Counted from the stretch's first letter, positions 6,751 through 16,387 are shown. The stretch is 40,445 nucleotides of DNA from Acidothermaceae bacterium (GCA_025925185.1 JAICLV010000001.1:1-40445), one strand, 5' to 3'. Notes: a model not told the origin generated them from the sequence alone. Numbers and translations are program-made.

Positions 6751-8925
6751 TCAGCCGGTCGCGCGCAGGTGGTAGACGATGGCCTGCTCGGGGCGCAGCG
6801 TCGGCGCGTCGATCCCGGCGCGCGACAGCAACGAGCCGGGCGCCTCGACGACATCCGCCGGCGTTCGCACCCCGGGGCCGTGCACCTGCGGGCCGTCGCC
6901 GGGCAGCCGCAACCGCTCGACGCGGTAACGCAGGCCGGGATCAAGGCCGGGAAACACGACGGGCGCGTTGTTGTAGCGCGGCGCGGTCTGCAGCCGCACG
7001 AAGTTGAACAGCGCGGCGCGGCGATCTGGCGCCACGACGCCATACAGCGTGGTGCCGGGGTCGGCGTCGCGTCGCGCGCGGACCAACTCGCCGCTGTGCA
7101 CCAGGGGCCGCATCCGCTTCGCGAAGTCGACCCAGTGCGTCAGCGCGGCACGCTCCTCGTCGTCCGTCGATGTGAGGTCCCATTCGAAGCCGGCATGGCC
7201 GAACAGCGCGACCGCCAGCCGCAGCGACAGGTCGTGCACCCGACCGGTCGTGTGTGAGCGGCCCGACGCCACGTGCGCGCCGATGAGCTCGAACGGCAAC
7301 AGCGTCGAGATTCCGGTGACGATGCGCACCCGCTCGACAGGGTCGATGCAGTCGCTGGCCCAAACCCGGTCGGTGTGCTCCAGCACGCCGTAGTCGATGC
7401 GCGACCCACCCGACGAGCACGACTCGATTTCCAGCCCTGGATGGCGAACTTTCAACTCGCTCATCAGCGCGTAGGCCGCCAGCGTTTGGTCGCGCACCGC
7501 AGGCCGGCCGGCGCGCGGACCGCCACGATGCACCGGGTCGGCGAGATCGCGGTTGTGATCCCACTTGATGTAGGCGATGCCGCACTCGCCGACCAGTCTC
7601 GACATCGCCTCCAACAAATAGGCGTGCGCGTCGGGATGCGCGACGTCGAGCACCTGTTGGTGCCGCATGGGGGGCGGCATCCGGCCGGGCGTGCCGAGCA
7701 CCCAGTCGGGATGCGCGCGCGCGACCTCGGAGTCGAGGTTGACCATCTCCGGCTCGAACCACAGGCCGAACTCCATGCCCAAGGCGCGCACGTGGTCCGC
7801 GAGCGGCGCGAGGCCGCCGGGCCACACGTCGTCCGACACGACCCAGTCGCCGAGGCCGGCCGTGTCGTCACGCCGTGAGCCGAACCAGCCGTCGTCGACC
7901 ACGAACCGCTCCACGCCGATGCGCGCCGCGACGTCGGCGAGTGCGGCCAGGCGGTCGAACGAGTGGTCGAAGTACACGGCCTCCCACGTGTTCAACACGA
8001 TCGGTCGCGGTTTGCTCGGGTGCGTCGGCCGCTGTCGCAGCATCGCGTGCAGTCGCGCTGACGCGCCGTCAAGCCCTCGCTCGGAGTAGACGCCGTACGC
8101 CCAGGGCGTCGTGACCGTCTCCCCTGCGCCGAGAATCACCTCGCCGGCAGCGAGGATCTCCCCCGCCCCGACCACGGTGACGCCGGTGTTGAGTCGTTGC
8201 GCGAGGTAGCGTTGGTCACCCGACCAACCCAGGTGAATCCCCCACACCTCACCGTCGCGGTAGTCGAACCTCGCGGAGCCGACGGTCAACAGCAACGGTG
8301 AGTCGGGTCCCGTGCGGCCGCGCCGCTGCTCGCGCAACCAGGTGCCCTGCCGCAGCTCTTGCCGTTGGGGTTGCGCCTCGTTCGCCCACCGACCAGCGTA
8401 GTCGTAGACCTCCGACACGTGCTCGCTGACGGGGAGCAGAGTCAACAGGTCGTCGACCGTGTAGGGCGTTTCATTGGAGGCCGCGGTATTGGTCAGCGTC
8501 TGGCGGTGCATCAGCACACCGTCGGCGGTGAGCCGCAACTCGCCCTCGAGCCGTAGCCGCGCCGCCGCATCGTCGCCTTGATACCGGACGACGTCCGCGC
8601 CGTCGGACGCATCGTGAGCGACGTCCGTCAACGCGAACAGCGGTTGCGTCGCGAGACCCTCGCGATGGCCGGTCAACCCCGGCCAACCCGACCACCCTTG
8701 CGCGCGAGACGGCGACAACGTGACCGGGACGTCTGCGTCGCGCGCGCCGTCAGATGGCAGCTCGAAACGCGCGCCAGGCAACGCGGCGCAGTCATCGAGA
8801 CTCAGCCCCTCGATGTCACAACCCCAGTGGACGACGCGAGGCAGCGCCGGACCGCCGACATCGAGCACGAGCAGGACGCCGGACCGGCGAAGGATCAGCC
8901 AGCGGTCGCCGTCGGCGGCTGTCAT
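6751..8925 (-). CDS. Alpha-galactosidase, GH36
   Basis: A 724-residue cytoplasmic glycoside hydrolase releasing galactose from alpha-galactosides such as melibiose and raffinose. An N-terminal beta domain is followed by the TIM barrel, with VLNTWEAVYFDHS, FVVDDGWFGSRRDD and GLWFEPEMV. The nucleophile is Asp456 in YIKWDHNRD. The acid/base is probably Asp525 in WASDCIDPVER, preceded by the ESCSSGGSRIDYG block. Length fits the bacterial GH36 group of about 700-750 residues. I start it at ATG 8925, which overlaps the permease stop by four bases (ATGA). A longer in-frame start exists but lies inside the permease gene. It is the enzyme partner of the binding protein and permeases directly upstream. 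Confidence 0.95.
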   Translation of the reverse strand: MTAADGDRWLILRRSGVLLVLDVGGPALPRVVHWGCDIEGLSLDDCAALPGARFELPSDGARDADVPVTLSPSRAQGWSGWPGLTGHREGLATQPLFALTDVAHDASDGADVVRYQGDDAAARLRLEGELRLTADGVLMHRQTLTNTAASNETPYTVDDLLTLLPVSEHVSEVYDYAGRWANEAQPQRQELRQGTWLREQRRGRTGPDSPLLLTVGSARFDYRDGEVWGIHLGWSGDQRYLAQRLNTGVTVVGAGEILAAGEVILGAGETVTTPWAYGVYSERGLDGASARLHAMLRQRPTHPSKPRPIVLNTWEAVYFDHSFDRLAALADVAARIGVERFVVDDGWFGSRRDDTAGLGDWVVSDDVWPGGLAPLADHVRALGMEFGLWFEPEMVNLDSEVARAHPDWVLGTPGRMPPPMRHQQVLDVAHPDAHAYLLEAMSRLVGECGIAYIKWDHNRDLADPVHRGGPRAGRPAVRDQTLAAYALMSELKVRHPGLEIESCSSGGSRIDYGVLEHTDRVWASDCIDPVERVRIVTGISTLLPFELIGAHVASGRSHTTGRVHDLSLRLAVALFGHAGFEWDLTSTDDEERAALTHWVDFAKRMRPLVHSGELVRARRDADPGTTLYGVVAPDRRAALFNFVRLQTAPRYNNAPVVFPGLDPGLRYRVERLRLPGDGPQVHGPGVRTPADVVEAPGSLLSRAGIDAPTLRPEQAIVYHLRATG

Positions 8926-9839
8926 CCCTTGGAGGAACCGAGGGACAGGCCCGCGATGAACTGCCGCTGCAGAATCACGTACACCAGCAGCGTGGGCACA
9001 GCGGTGATCAGGGCGCCGGCGGCGAGCAGGTTCTGGTTCACGAAGTATTGACCCTGCAGGTTGGCGAGCGCCGAGGTGATCGGCCGTTTGCTGCCGGTGG
9101 ATATCAGCGCGATCGCCCAGAAGAAGTCGTTGTAGATCCTGGTGGTCAGCAACGTCGCGAGCGCGGCGAGCGCCGGCCGGCACAGGGGCAGCGTCAGCGT
9201 CCAGAACCTGGTCCAGACGGAGGCGCCGTCGATGAGTGCGGCTTCACCGATCTCGTGGGGGATCGTCTTCATGTAGTTGCTGAGCACGAAGACGCAGAAG
9301 CCCACTTGGAATGCGGTGTTGATGACGACCAGACCGGCGTACGAGTCGTACAGCAGACCATTGCTGCTGAGCAATTGCGGCACGTGGATGGTCAGGTAGA
9401 TGCGGTACAGCGGAGTGATGACGACCTGCTGCGGCAGCAAGTTGCCCGCCGTGAAGATGATGAGCAACGGGATGTTGAACCAGAAATTCAGCCGGGCCAC
9501 GACGAAGGCGACACACGCGGCAAAGCCGAGCGCGAGGATCACCGCGGGCACGGTGATCATGATCGAGTTCCAGAAGTAGTGCAGCATGTCGGCCTGTTTC
9601 CAGGCCGTGGTGAAGTTCTCGAACGTCAGCTGCCGCGGCCAAGACAGGTATCCGTATTTCGACGTCTCGTTGTAGGGCCGCAGCGAGGTGTAAATCGCCC
9701 ACACGATCGGCGTGATCCACAAGAGCACGGCGATGATGAGAAAGACTTGCGCGCCAATCCGCCCGGCCGGAGTGTGATGATGCCGCGCCGCCACCGGCGC
9801 GGGTACCGACCGCTCGATCGGAGGGGCCGCAGTGGTCAT
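8922..9839 (-). CDS. Sugar ABC transporter permease, MalG type
   Basis: A 305-residue inner-membrane subunit of a CUT1-type carbohydrate ABC importer. It has six predicted TM segments, and the EAA loop that docks the ATPase reads EAALIDGASVWTRFWTLTLP. The N-terminus is a short polar tail, then VFLIIAVLLWITPIVWAIYTSL as TM1. It overlaps the upstream permease gene and the downstream alpha-galactosidase gene by four bases each, so the three are translationally coupled. No ATPase gene is in the cluster. CUT1 systems of actinobacteria often share a housekeeping MsiK-type ATPase, which may be the case here. Confidence 0.95.
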   Translation of the reverse strand: MTTAAPPIERSVPAPVAARHHHTPAGRIGAQVFLIIAVLLWITPIVWAIYTSLRPYNETSKYGYLSWPRQLTFENFTTAWKQADMLHYFWNSIMITVPAVILALGFAACVAFVVARLNFWFNIPLLIIFTAGNLLPQQVVITPLYRIYLTIHVPQLLSSNGLLYDSYAGLVVINTAFQVGFCVFVLSNYMKTIPHEIGEAALIDGASVWTRFWTLTLPLCRPALAALATLLTTRIYNDFFWAIALISTGSKRPITSALANLQGQYFVNQNLLAAGALITAVPTLLVYVILQRQFIAGLSLGSSKG

Positions 9840-10789
9840 GACCGTTTCTCCTGACGCAACTGCATGACGAGGAACGTCACGATGGGCACGAGCGAGATCA
9901 CCAAGAGGACGACGCCCAGCGCCGACCCGAAGCCGATGCGGCTGACTTGACCGACGATGTTGCGCGTGATGAGGACCGAGAGCAACTCGAGGCCGTTGTT
10001 GCCGCCGTTGGTGATATAGACAAGGTCGAAGGCGCGCAGCGACTCGATGACCGTGATGACGAGAATCACGATGTTAATCGGCCGCAGGGTCGGGAACACG
10101 ACTCGCCAGAAGGTCTGCCAAGGCCCGGCGCCGTCGACCAACGCGGCCTCGCGTAGCGACGGATCGACCGCCTTCAAACCAGCGAGGTACAGCACCATCA
10201 CGTAGGGCGCCTGCCGCCAGCAGGCCTCGACCAGCACCGCCCACAAGTTGAGGTTCGGATTGCCCAGCCAGTCGATGAGGTTGTGTTGCCCACTGCGTCC
10301 GATGACATTGTTGAGCAGGCCGAAGTTCGGCGAGTAGATGAGTTCCCAGATGATGCCGATGAGCGCGAGCGAGAGCATCACCGGCAAGAACAGCAGGCTT
10401 TGATAGATGCGGCTGCCGCGGATGTTGCGGTCGAGCACGACCGCGAAAAGCATTCCGAGCGGTGTCGCGATGACCAAGAAGACGATGAGCCACAACACGT
10501 TGTGCCGCACGGCCGGCCAAAACGGCGGGTAGTTCGTCGCGGCCTGGACGTAGTTCTGCACGCCGTCGGCTTTGATTTTGCTGAGGCCGCCAATGCCGTT
10601 CCACTTGGTGAAGGACAGCACCACAGTCGCGACGGCGGGGAACCAGATGAAGAACAGCACCGCCAGCAGTGGGATGCCGACCATCAACGACAAGACGACC
10701 CTGTCGCGCGCCGATAGCGTGCGAACCCCTCGCCGGCGGCGCTTTCGCGCCACCGGCGAGGGGGCGAGTGAGGGGTTAGCCGAGACCAT
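9836..10789 (-). CDS. Sugar ABC transporter permease, MalF type
   Basis: A 317-residue inner-membrane permease pairing with the MalG-type subunit encoded next. A basic N-terminus (ARKRRRRGVRTLSARDR) precedes TM1. The EAA loop reads EAALVDGAGPWQTFWRVVFP. The C-terminus overlaps the next gene by four bases. I use ATG 10789, 10 bases after the binding-protein stop; an in-frame TTG lies one codon upstream. Co-transcription with the solute-binding protein gene is clear from spacing. The substrate is inferred to be an alpha-galactoside because the alpha-galactosidase gene is coupled to this transporter. Confidence 0.94.
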   Translation of the reverse strand: MVSANPSLAPSPVARKRRRRGVRTLSARDRVVLSLMVGIPLLAVLFFIWFPAVATVVLSFTKWNGIGGLSKIKADGVQNYVQAATNYPPFWPAVRHNVLWLIVFLVIATPLGMLFAVVLDRNIRGSRIYQSLLFLPVMLSLALIGIIWELIYSPNFGLLNNVIGRSGQHNLIDWLGNPNLNLWAVLVEACWRQAPYVMVLYLAGLKAVDPSLREAALVDGAGPWQTFWRVVFPTLRPINIVILVITVIESLRAFDLVYITNGGNNGLELLSVLITRNIVGQVSRIGFGSALGVVLLVISLVPIVTFLVMQLRQEKRS

Positions 10790-10799
10790 CAACTGCCCA

Positions 10800-12248
10800 T
10801 TAGCTCGTGAACACCTGCTTGGCCTGGGATTCCAGGCTCTTCAGCTGCGACGCCACTTCGCCGGGGCTGTTGAAGAAGGAGTCGATCATGTTCGCCACCG
10901 TGTCGTCAGCGAACTGCGGGTTGGTGTCGCGGTCGAGGAACTGCGCGATGTTCTTCGACGCCCCGATGATCTCCACCGACTTCTTCTGGATCGCGTTGTA
11001 GTTGCTCGTGTCGGCGTTGGTGGCCGCCGCGACGTCGCTCGGGTCGGTCTTGCCATAGAGCGCCTCCGCCTCCGGCGTGCCGATGTACTCGAGCAGCGCG
11101 GTCGCGGCGTCCTTGTTCTTGACCTTCTTGCTCATCATGAAGCCGTCGATCGGCGCGTCAATGGAGTCCTGCGCGTTGGCTGGGTCGATCGCGGGGTAGG
11201 CGAAGAAGTCGAGGTCGTCGAGGTCTGCGCCGGTGAACTGCTGCGCGACGAACGAGCCCAGCAGGTACATGCCGCACTGCTTGTTCAGCAGCGACTTCGC
11301 GGCGTCCTGCCAGATGCGGCCGGTGGCGCCGGGCTGCTGGTAGGGCAGCACCTCGGTCCATTGCTTGAAGACAGCGAGCACCTTCGGGTCGTCCCACGGC
11401 ACCTTGTGCGCCATCAGGTCCATGTGGAACTGGAAGCCGTTCAGCCGCATGTTGATGATGTCGAACGTGCCGAGCGCGGGCCAGCCATCCTTCTGGCCCA
11501 TGGCCATCGGCACCAGGCCGTCCTTTTGCATCTGCTTTTGCAGCGCGACGAAGTCGTCCCAGGTCTTGGGGATCTGGTAGCCCTTCGAGGCGAACACACT
11601 CTTACGGTAGAAGACTGCCCACGGGTAGTTGTAGAGCGGAACGAAGTAGTAGTGGCCGTCGTCGCCCTTCGACGCGTTCTTGAACGCGTCCGAGAAGTTG
11701 CCGCCGATCTTGTCCCACACGTCGTCGATCGGCGTGGCCAGTCCCTGCGAGGCGAAGAACCGCATGCGGAAGCCGGCGAACCAGGTGTACAGGTCGTCGG
11801 GCGTGCCCTGCAGGTAGTTGTTGATGTTGTTCTGGAAGGTGTTGTGGTCGACAGTGTTGATCTTGACGTCGACGCCGGAGTTCTTGGCGGTGAAGCCGCC
11901 GATCATCGCCGCGAAGGCGGCCTTCGGGACGGCGTCGGAGTAGTTGGAGCCGAACGTGACGGTGCCGGTGACGTTGCCGCCACCACCGCCGCTAGCGCTC
12001 GCGGGTGGCGCAGAGGTGTTGCCCGACGCCGCCGTGGTGCCTGCGGCGGTGGGCGTGGAGCCAGTGCCGCCGCTCTTGCTCGAGCTGCTGCACGCCGCGG
12101 CGAGCGCGCCGGGGACGACAGCGAGGCCGGCCGCGCCGGCCAGGCCCTTCAACACGGCCCGGCGGCTGGTCGCCAGTGTCGCCAGACCAGACGCGGGCGC
12201 GGGCCCGCCGGAACTACCGGACGAGGGGCTGGACCCAGGGTCCGTCAT
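10800..12248 (-). CDS. Sugar ABC transporter substrate-binding lipoprotein (Tat-type signal)
   Basis: A 482-residue extracellular solute-binding protein of the family-1 (MalE-like) type. The signal sequence is unusual: a polar 25-residue lead, then TSRRAVLKGLAGAAG, which fits the twin-arginine consensus, then a lipobox ending ALAAAC. A Ser/Thr/Gly/Ala linker of about 40 residues follows before the ligand-binding domain, which includes YYFVPLYNYPWAVFYRK and IPKTWDDFVALQKQMQKDG, typical of CUT1 binding proteins. GGAGG lies four bases before ATG 12248. It heads the minus-strand run binding protein, permease, permease, alpha-galactosidase. The likely ligand is a galactoside or galacto-oligosaccharide, by context. 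Confidence 0.95.
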   Translation of the reverse strand: MTDPGSSPSSGSSGGPAPASGLATLATSRRAVLKGLAGAAGLAVVPGALAAACSSSSKSGGTGSTPTAAGTTAASGNTSAPPASASGGGGGNVTGTVTFGSNYSDAVPKAAFAAMIGGFTAKNSGVDVKINTVDHNTFQNNINNYLQGTPDDLYTWFAGFRMRFFASQGLATPIDDVWDKIGGNFSDAFKNASKGDDGHYYFVPLYNYPWAVFYRKSVFASKGYQIPKTWDDFVALQKQMQKDGLVPMAMGQKDGWPALGTFDIINMRLNGFQFHMDLMAHKVPWDDPKVLAVFKQWTEVLPYQQPGATGRIWQDAAKSLLNKQCGMYLLGSFVAQQFTGADLDDLDFFAYPAIDPANAQDSIDAPIDGFMMSKKVKNKDAATALLEYIGTPEAEALYGKTDPSDVAAATNADTSNYNAIQKKSVEIIGASKNIAQFLDRDTNPQFADDTVANMIDSFFNSPGEVASQLKSLESQAKQVFTS

Positions 12249-12566
12249 GGTGCCTCCATCAGTGAGTGAACGACGGGTTTACGCACGCTTGCACAACAGA
12301 TTCGAGCGGGAACACTCAGAAGCGATCACAGCAAACCGCGAGCGTTGAGCGCTGTCAAGGTCCGCGACGGTTGCGATTCGGTCTCGCAGCTTGAGCCGTT
12401 TCCCGCGTGTCACGGGCCAGTCACGCCGTTAAGGGCGATCTCGCGGACCGCGCTCGCCGGGTCCGGACACCGGATCCAAGGCCTGTGTGAACGTGACGCC
12501 TTCTGTGTAGGCTGGCCGCGCTTCCAGCTCCCGCTCCCCCACCGAGTCGAAACCGACAGGATCACC
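12249..12566. promoter_or_regulatory. Divergent control region between the transporter operon and the beta-galactosidase gene
   Basis: This 318-bp gap must carry the promoters of two divergent operons. It is less GC-rich near 12270-12340. I looked for copies of the AACGTT palindrome and of the CCAAAC repeats seen elsewhere in the window and found no convincing match. No -35/-10 pair stands out. An open frame reads into the beta-galactosidase gene from 12345, but it has no ribosome site and lacks coding character. Confidence 0.4.
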
Positions 12567-14576
12567 ATGAGCAGTTGGCCGAACGTCCCGGGCATCGCGT
12601 ATGGCGGCGACTACAACCCCGAGCAGTGGCCAGAGCAGGTCTGGGCCGACGACGTCGCGCTGATGCAGGAGGCGGGCGTCTCCATGGTGAGCGTCGGCAT
12701 CTTCTCCTGGGCGTTGCTCGAGCGCCGCGAGGGCGAGTTCGACTTCGGGTGGCTCGATCGGGTGCTCGAGTTGCTGCACGACGGCGGCATCGCGGTCGAC
12801 CTAGCGACGGCGACGGCGTCGCCCCCGCCGTGGTTCTCCCGCGCCTACCCCGAAACGCTGCCGGTCACCAGGGAGGGAACCCGGCTGTGGCCAGGATCAC
12901 GGCAGGCTTACTGCCCGAGCTCGCCGCGCTATCGCGATGCCGCCACCAACCTCGCCAGCACGCTCGCCCGGCGCTACGGCCAGCACCCGGCACTCGCGAT
13001 GTGGCACGTCAATAACGAGTACGGCTGCCACGTGCCGCAGTGCTACTGCGACGTGAGCGCGGCCGCCTTCCGCGACTGGCTGCGCACCCGCTACCACGAC
13101 GTCGAGGCCCTGAACGCCGCGTGGGGCACAGCGTTTTGGAGCCAGCACTACACCGCGTGGGACGAGATCCTGCCGCCACGCGCCACGCCCACCTGGACCA
13201 ATCCCACCGAGCAGCTCGACTGGTTCCGGTTCTCATCCGACGAGTTGCTCGCCTGCTTCACCGCCGAGCGCGACGCGATCCGCGAGATTACGCCGGACAT
13301 CCCGATCACGACAAACTTCATGGGCGCGTTCAAGCCGGTCGACTACTTCGCCTGGGCCGCCCACGAGGACCTCGTCTCGAACGACCACTACCTGCTCGGC
13401 GCCGACCCCGCACCGCACGTGCAGTTGGCGATGTCGGCCGACCTCGTGCGCTCCGCCGGACGCGGGGCGCCGTGGGTGCTGATGGAGCACTCGACGAGCG
13501 CGGTGAACTGGCAGCCGCGCAACCTGGCCAAGGAGCCCGGCCAGCTAGCGCGCAACAGCCTGCAACACGTCGCGCGCGGCGCCGACGCGGTCTGCTTCTT
13601 CCAGTGGCGGGCGTCCCGAGCCGGCGCGGAGAAGTTCCATTCCGGGATGGTTCCGCACGCGGGCACCGACACGAAGGTGTGGCGCGAGGTCGTCGAGCTC
13701 GGAAAACACCTGAAAACACTGGGCGAACTCGCCGGAACGCGGGTGCAGGCCGACGTCGCGATCCTCTTCGACTGGAACGCGTGGTGGGCGATCGAGCTCG
13801 ACTCCCACCCGTCCACCGACGTCCGGTACGTGACGCTCGTGCGCGACTACTACGAGGCGCTGTGGAACCACGGCGTCACGGTCGACTTCGCGCGCCCTGA
13901 CGACGACCTGTCGGCGTACAAGCTCGTGGTCGTCCCCGCGTTGTACCTGGTCTCCGACGAGTCGGCCGCCAAAATCGCCGGCTACGTGCGCGCTGGCGGC
14001 CACCTGCTGTGCACGTTCTTCAGCGGCATCGTCAACCAGGACGACGCGGTGCGGCTCGGCGGCTACCCCGGCGCCTTCCGTGAGCTTCTCGGCGTGCGCG
14101 TCGAGGAGTTCTTCCCGCTCCTCGAAGGCGAGACGGTGCGGCTCTCGGACCCCGGCCACCAGGCGCGCGGGTCGATCTGGACCGAGGCTTTGCACGCCGA
14201 GGGCGCGGACGTCGACGCGACCTACCTCGACGGGCCGCTCGCGACTTGGCCGGCGCTGACGACAAACCGCCACGGCGACGGCGTCGCACGATACGTCACG
14301 ACCCGGCTCGACGAGGCCGCGCGCGGCGAACTGGTGGCGCGCTGTTGCGAGGAGGCGGGCGTGCGGGCCTCTATCATCGCCACCGCGGGGGTCGAGGCGG
14401 TGCGGCGGCACGGGCGCGACGCGAGCTACCTGTTCGTCATCAACCACACGCAGCGGGAGGCGGCGGTGCCGGCCGTGGGCAACGAGTTGCTCAGCGGGCG
14501 GGCGGTCACCGAATCGCTGCGGGTGCCGGCGGGCGGCGTCGCCGTCGTCCGAGAACTGAAGAACACCGAGAGGTGA
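12567..14576 (+). CDS. Beta-galactosidase, GH42
   Basis: A 669-residue cytoplasmic beta-galactosidase hydrolysing lactose or plant beta-galactosides. The barrel begins GIAYGGDYNPEQWPEQVW, a GH42 hallmark. The acid/base is Glu151 in HVNNEYGCHV and the nucleophile is Glu307 in LMEHSTSAVNW. The Cys cluster of zinc-binding GH42 enzymes is present (QAYCPSSPRY and GCHVPQCYCD). The trimerisation domain (KLVVVPALYLVS) and a small C-terminal beta domain follow. Length is normal. I chose ATG 12567, where the family's N-terminus starts and CAGGA lies upstream; the frame is open to 12345, but that stretch is not conserved in type. It is followed after seven bases by the DeoR gene. Confidence 0.95.
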   Translation: MSSWPNVPGIAYGGDYNPEQWPEQVWADDVALMQEAGVSMVSVGIFSWALLERREGEFDFGWLDRVLELLHDGGIAVDLATATASPPPWFSRAYPETLPVTREGTRLWPGSRQAYCPSSPRYRDAATNLASTLARRYGQHPALAMWHVNNEYGCHVPQCYCDVSAAAFRDWLRTRYHDVEALNAAWGTAFWSQHYTAWDEILPPRATPTWTNPTEQLDWFRFSSDELLACFTAERDAIREITPDIPITTNFMGAFKPVDYFAWAAHEDLVSNDHYLLGADPAPHVQLAMSADLVRSAGRGAPWVLMEHSTSAVNWQPRNLAKEPGQLARNSLQHVARGADAVCFFQWRASRAGAEKFHSGMVPHAGTDTKVWREVVELGKHLKTLGELAGTRVQADVAILFDWNAWWAIELDSHPSTDVRYVTLVRDYYEALWNHGVTVDFARPDDDLSAYKLVVVPALYLVSDESAAKIAGYVRAGGHLLCTFFSGIVNQDDAVRLGGYPGAFRELLGVRVEEFFPLLEGETVRLSDPGHQARGSIWTEALHAEGADVDATYLDGPLATWPALTTNRHGDGVARYVTTRLDEAARGELVARCCEEAGVRASIIATAGVEAVRRHGRDASYLFVINHTQREAAVPAVGNELLSGRAVTESLRVPAGGVAVVRELKNTER

Positions 14577-14583
14577 GCCGACG

Positions 14584-15420
14584 ATGCTTGCCAAGCAACG
14601 CCAAGCGATGATCCTTGACCACGTGCGCCGCGCGGGCGGCGTACGGGTCAGCGAGCTCACCGAGCTGCTCGGCGTGTCCGACATGACCGTGCGCCGCGAC
14701 CTCGAGGTCCTCGCCCGTGACGGCCTGATCGAAAAGGTGCATGGCGGCGCCACTCTCGCGTCGGCGTCGAGCATGGACGAGCCCGGCTTCGAGGCGAAGT
14801 CGTCGCGCGAACTCGGCGAGAAGGACGCGATCGGCCAGGCCGCCGCGAAGCTAGTTCGTCCCGGCACCGCGATCGCGCTGTCGGCCGGCACCACGACGTG
14901 GGCGCTGGCCCGCTACATCTCGCACGTGCGCGACCTGACCATCGTGACGAACTCGATCCGGGTGGCCGACGTTTTGCAGCAGGGGACGGGGAATCCGACG
15001 GTGATTCTCACCGGCGGGGTGCGCACGCCATCCGATGCGCTGGTCGGTCCGGTCGCCGACCTCGCCATTCGGTCGCTGCATTTCGACGTGTTCTTCGTCG
15101 GCTGCCACGGCATTGACCCGCAGGCCGGGCTCACAGCGCCGAACCTCGCCGAGTCGGAGACCAACCGCAGCTTCATCCGGGGGGCGCGAACCGTCGTGCT
15201 CACCGCCGACCACACCAAGTGGGGCACCGTCGGGTTGAGCTCGTTCGCCAACTTGAACGAGGTCGACATCCTCGTCACCGACACCGGCTTGTCCAAGGAA
15301 GACCTGGCGACCGCGTCCGACCACATCGACCGGGTGATCGTGGCCCGTGAGGACGGCGACGTCGAGTTCGACAGCGCCGAGAACGACGACACCGGCAAGA
15401 ATGCCGCGCGCGTCGGCTAG
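14584..15420 (+). CDS. DeoR-family transcriptional regulator
   Basis: A 278-residue sugar-phosphate-responsive repressor. The N-terminal winged helix (residues about 3-57) includes VRVSELTELLGVSDMTVRRD and LEKVHGG-like IEKVHGGA. The DeoRC effector domain has the IALSAGTTTWALA and TIVTNS loops that bind sugar phosphates, and TGGVRTPSDALVGP. GAGAGG lies before the ATG. It sits seven bases after the beta-galactosidase gene, in one operon, and faces the convergent aldose 1-epimerase gene across four bases. Likely effector: galactose-1-phosphate or a related sugar phosphate, with the galM/galT/galK promoter region as a target. That is inference from position. Confidence 0.93.
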   Translation: MLAKQRQAMILDHVRRAGGVRVSELTELLGVSDMTVRRDLEVLARDGLIEKVHGGATLASASSMDEPGFEAKSSRELGEKDAIGQAAAKLVRPGTAIALSAGTTTWALARYISHVRDLTIVTNSIRVADVLQQGTGNPTVILTGGVRTPSDALVGPVADLAIRSLHFDVFFVGCHGIDPQAGLTAPNLAESETNRSFIRGARTVVLTADHTKWGTVGLSSFANLNEVDILVTDTGLSKEDLATASDHIDRVIVAREDGDVEFDSAENDDTGKNAARVG

Positions 15421-15424
15421 CGCG

Positions 15425-16387
15425 CTACAGCAGGGTCGCGCCCCACTCGGCGCGAAACGACTCGCCGGGGGCGAGCCGGACCAGCCCGTCCCCAGTGGCG
15501 AAGGCGTTGGGCGCGGCGGTCATCGGCTCGAGCGCCATCGCCCGCCGGGCGAGCGGCGCCGGCAGCCGATCGGCCGAATATGCCTGCCAGTAACGGAAAT
15601 TACCGTCGGCCCAGATCGCCGCCGTGCGCCCGTCGGCGCCTTGCAGTCGCGCCCAGGATCGGCCCTCGGCGTCACGCACGACGTCGGTGAACGCGTCGTC
15701 GACGCTCAACGTGCCCACGCGCCGCGCCGTCCGAAAGTCGTACTCGCCGCCCGCGACCGGCTCGTCGCCCTTTGGGATGAGCGAGTCGTCAGGCACCAAC
15801 CGGCGCTGGACGTCGAGCCGCAGCGCGCACTCGTCGATCGTGCTGTCGGGCGCGGCCGCCAGGTAAGGGTGGAACCCCAACCCGTAAGGACAGGGCCGGT
15901 CGCCCACGTTCACCGACGTCGTGGTCACCCGCAAGCCGGCCGCGTCGAGCCGGTATTCAACCGTGGTGTCGAGCTGAAACGGGTACCCCGGACTCGGCAT
16001 GACGCGTAGCGACAACGCCACCCGGTCAGGCTCGTGGACCTCGAGTGACCATGGCAACCAGCAGGCCAAACCGTGCAGCGCCGCGTTGCGCTCGGGTTCG
16101 CTGATGGCGAGTTGGTATTCGTCGCCGTCGAACGCGTAGCGGCCGGCGGCGATGCGGTTCGGCCAGGGAACGAGCACGGCGCCGTGGTAGGCCGGCGCGA
16201 TTTCGTCCTCGCCGAAGCTTTGGAATACGTCGCGCCCGCCGACGCGGTACTCGCGCATCGCCGCGCTCACCTCGGTGATGGTGGCGCCGTGCTCGCCGTG
16301 GGCGATGCGGTATTGGGCCCCGGACGGCGAGCGGAGCGCGCGTGCTCCGACCGTGGCGGCCGCCGCCGGCGCGACCTGCGACTCCAT
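15425..16387 (-). CDS. galM: Aldose 1-epimerase (mutarotase)
   Basis: A 320-residue galactose mutarotase-like protein that equilibrates the alpha and beta anomers so that galactokinase can use galactose released by beta-galactosidase. The fold landmarks are NRIAAGRYAFDGDEYQL near residue 80, the first catalytic His in AALHGLACW, and the second in GLGFHPYLAA. The C-terminal Glu lies in the AMALEPMTAAPNAF block. I start at ATG 16387, where GAGAGGGG lies seven bases upstream; the frame is open 17 codons further but without a ribosome site. It is divergent from galT and probably shares its operator region. Confidence 0.92.
   Translation of the reverse strand: MESQVAPAAAATVGARALRSPSGAQYRIAHGEHGATITEVSAAMREYRVGGRDVFQSFGEDEIAPAYHGAVLVPWPNRIAAGRYAFDGDEYQLAISEPERNAALHGLACWLPWSLEVHEPDRVALSLRVMPSPGYPFQLDTTVEYRLDAAGLRVTTTSVNVGDRPCPYGLGFHPYLAAAPDSTIDECALRLDVQRRLVPDDSLIPKGDEPVAGGEYDFRTARRVGTLSVDDAFTDVVRDAEGRSWARLQGADGRTAAIWADGNFRYWQAYSADRLPAPLARRAMALEPMTAAPNAFATGDGLVRLAPGESFRAEWGATLL

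Noticed and set aside
8926..9183. Upstream extension of the alpha-galactosidase frame
   Set aside because: It lies entirely inside the permease gene, is Arg-rich antisense-type sequence, and the ATGA overlap at 8925 gives a far better start.
10572..12269. Long plus-strand frame opposite the binding-protein gene
   Set aside because: A 565-codon shadow caused by GC-rich codon bias; the product is low in hydrophobic structure and the minus-strand gene is clear.
12345..12566. N-terminal extension of the beta-galactosidase
   Set aside because: No ribosome site and no GH42-like residues; it occupies the divergent promoter region.
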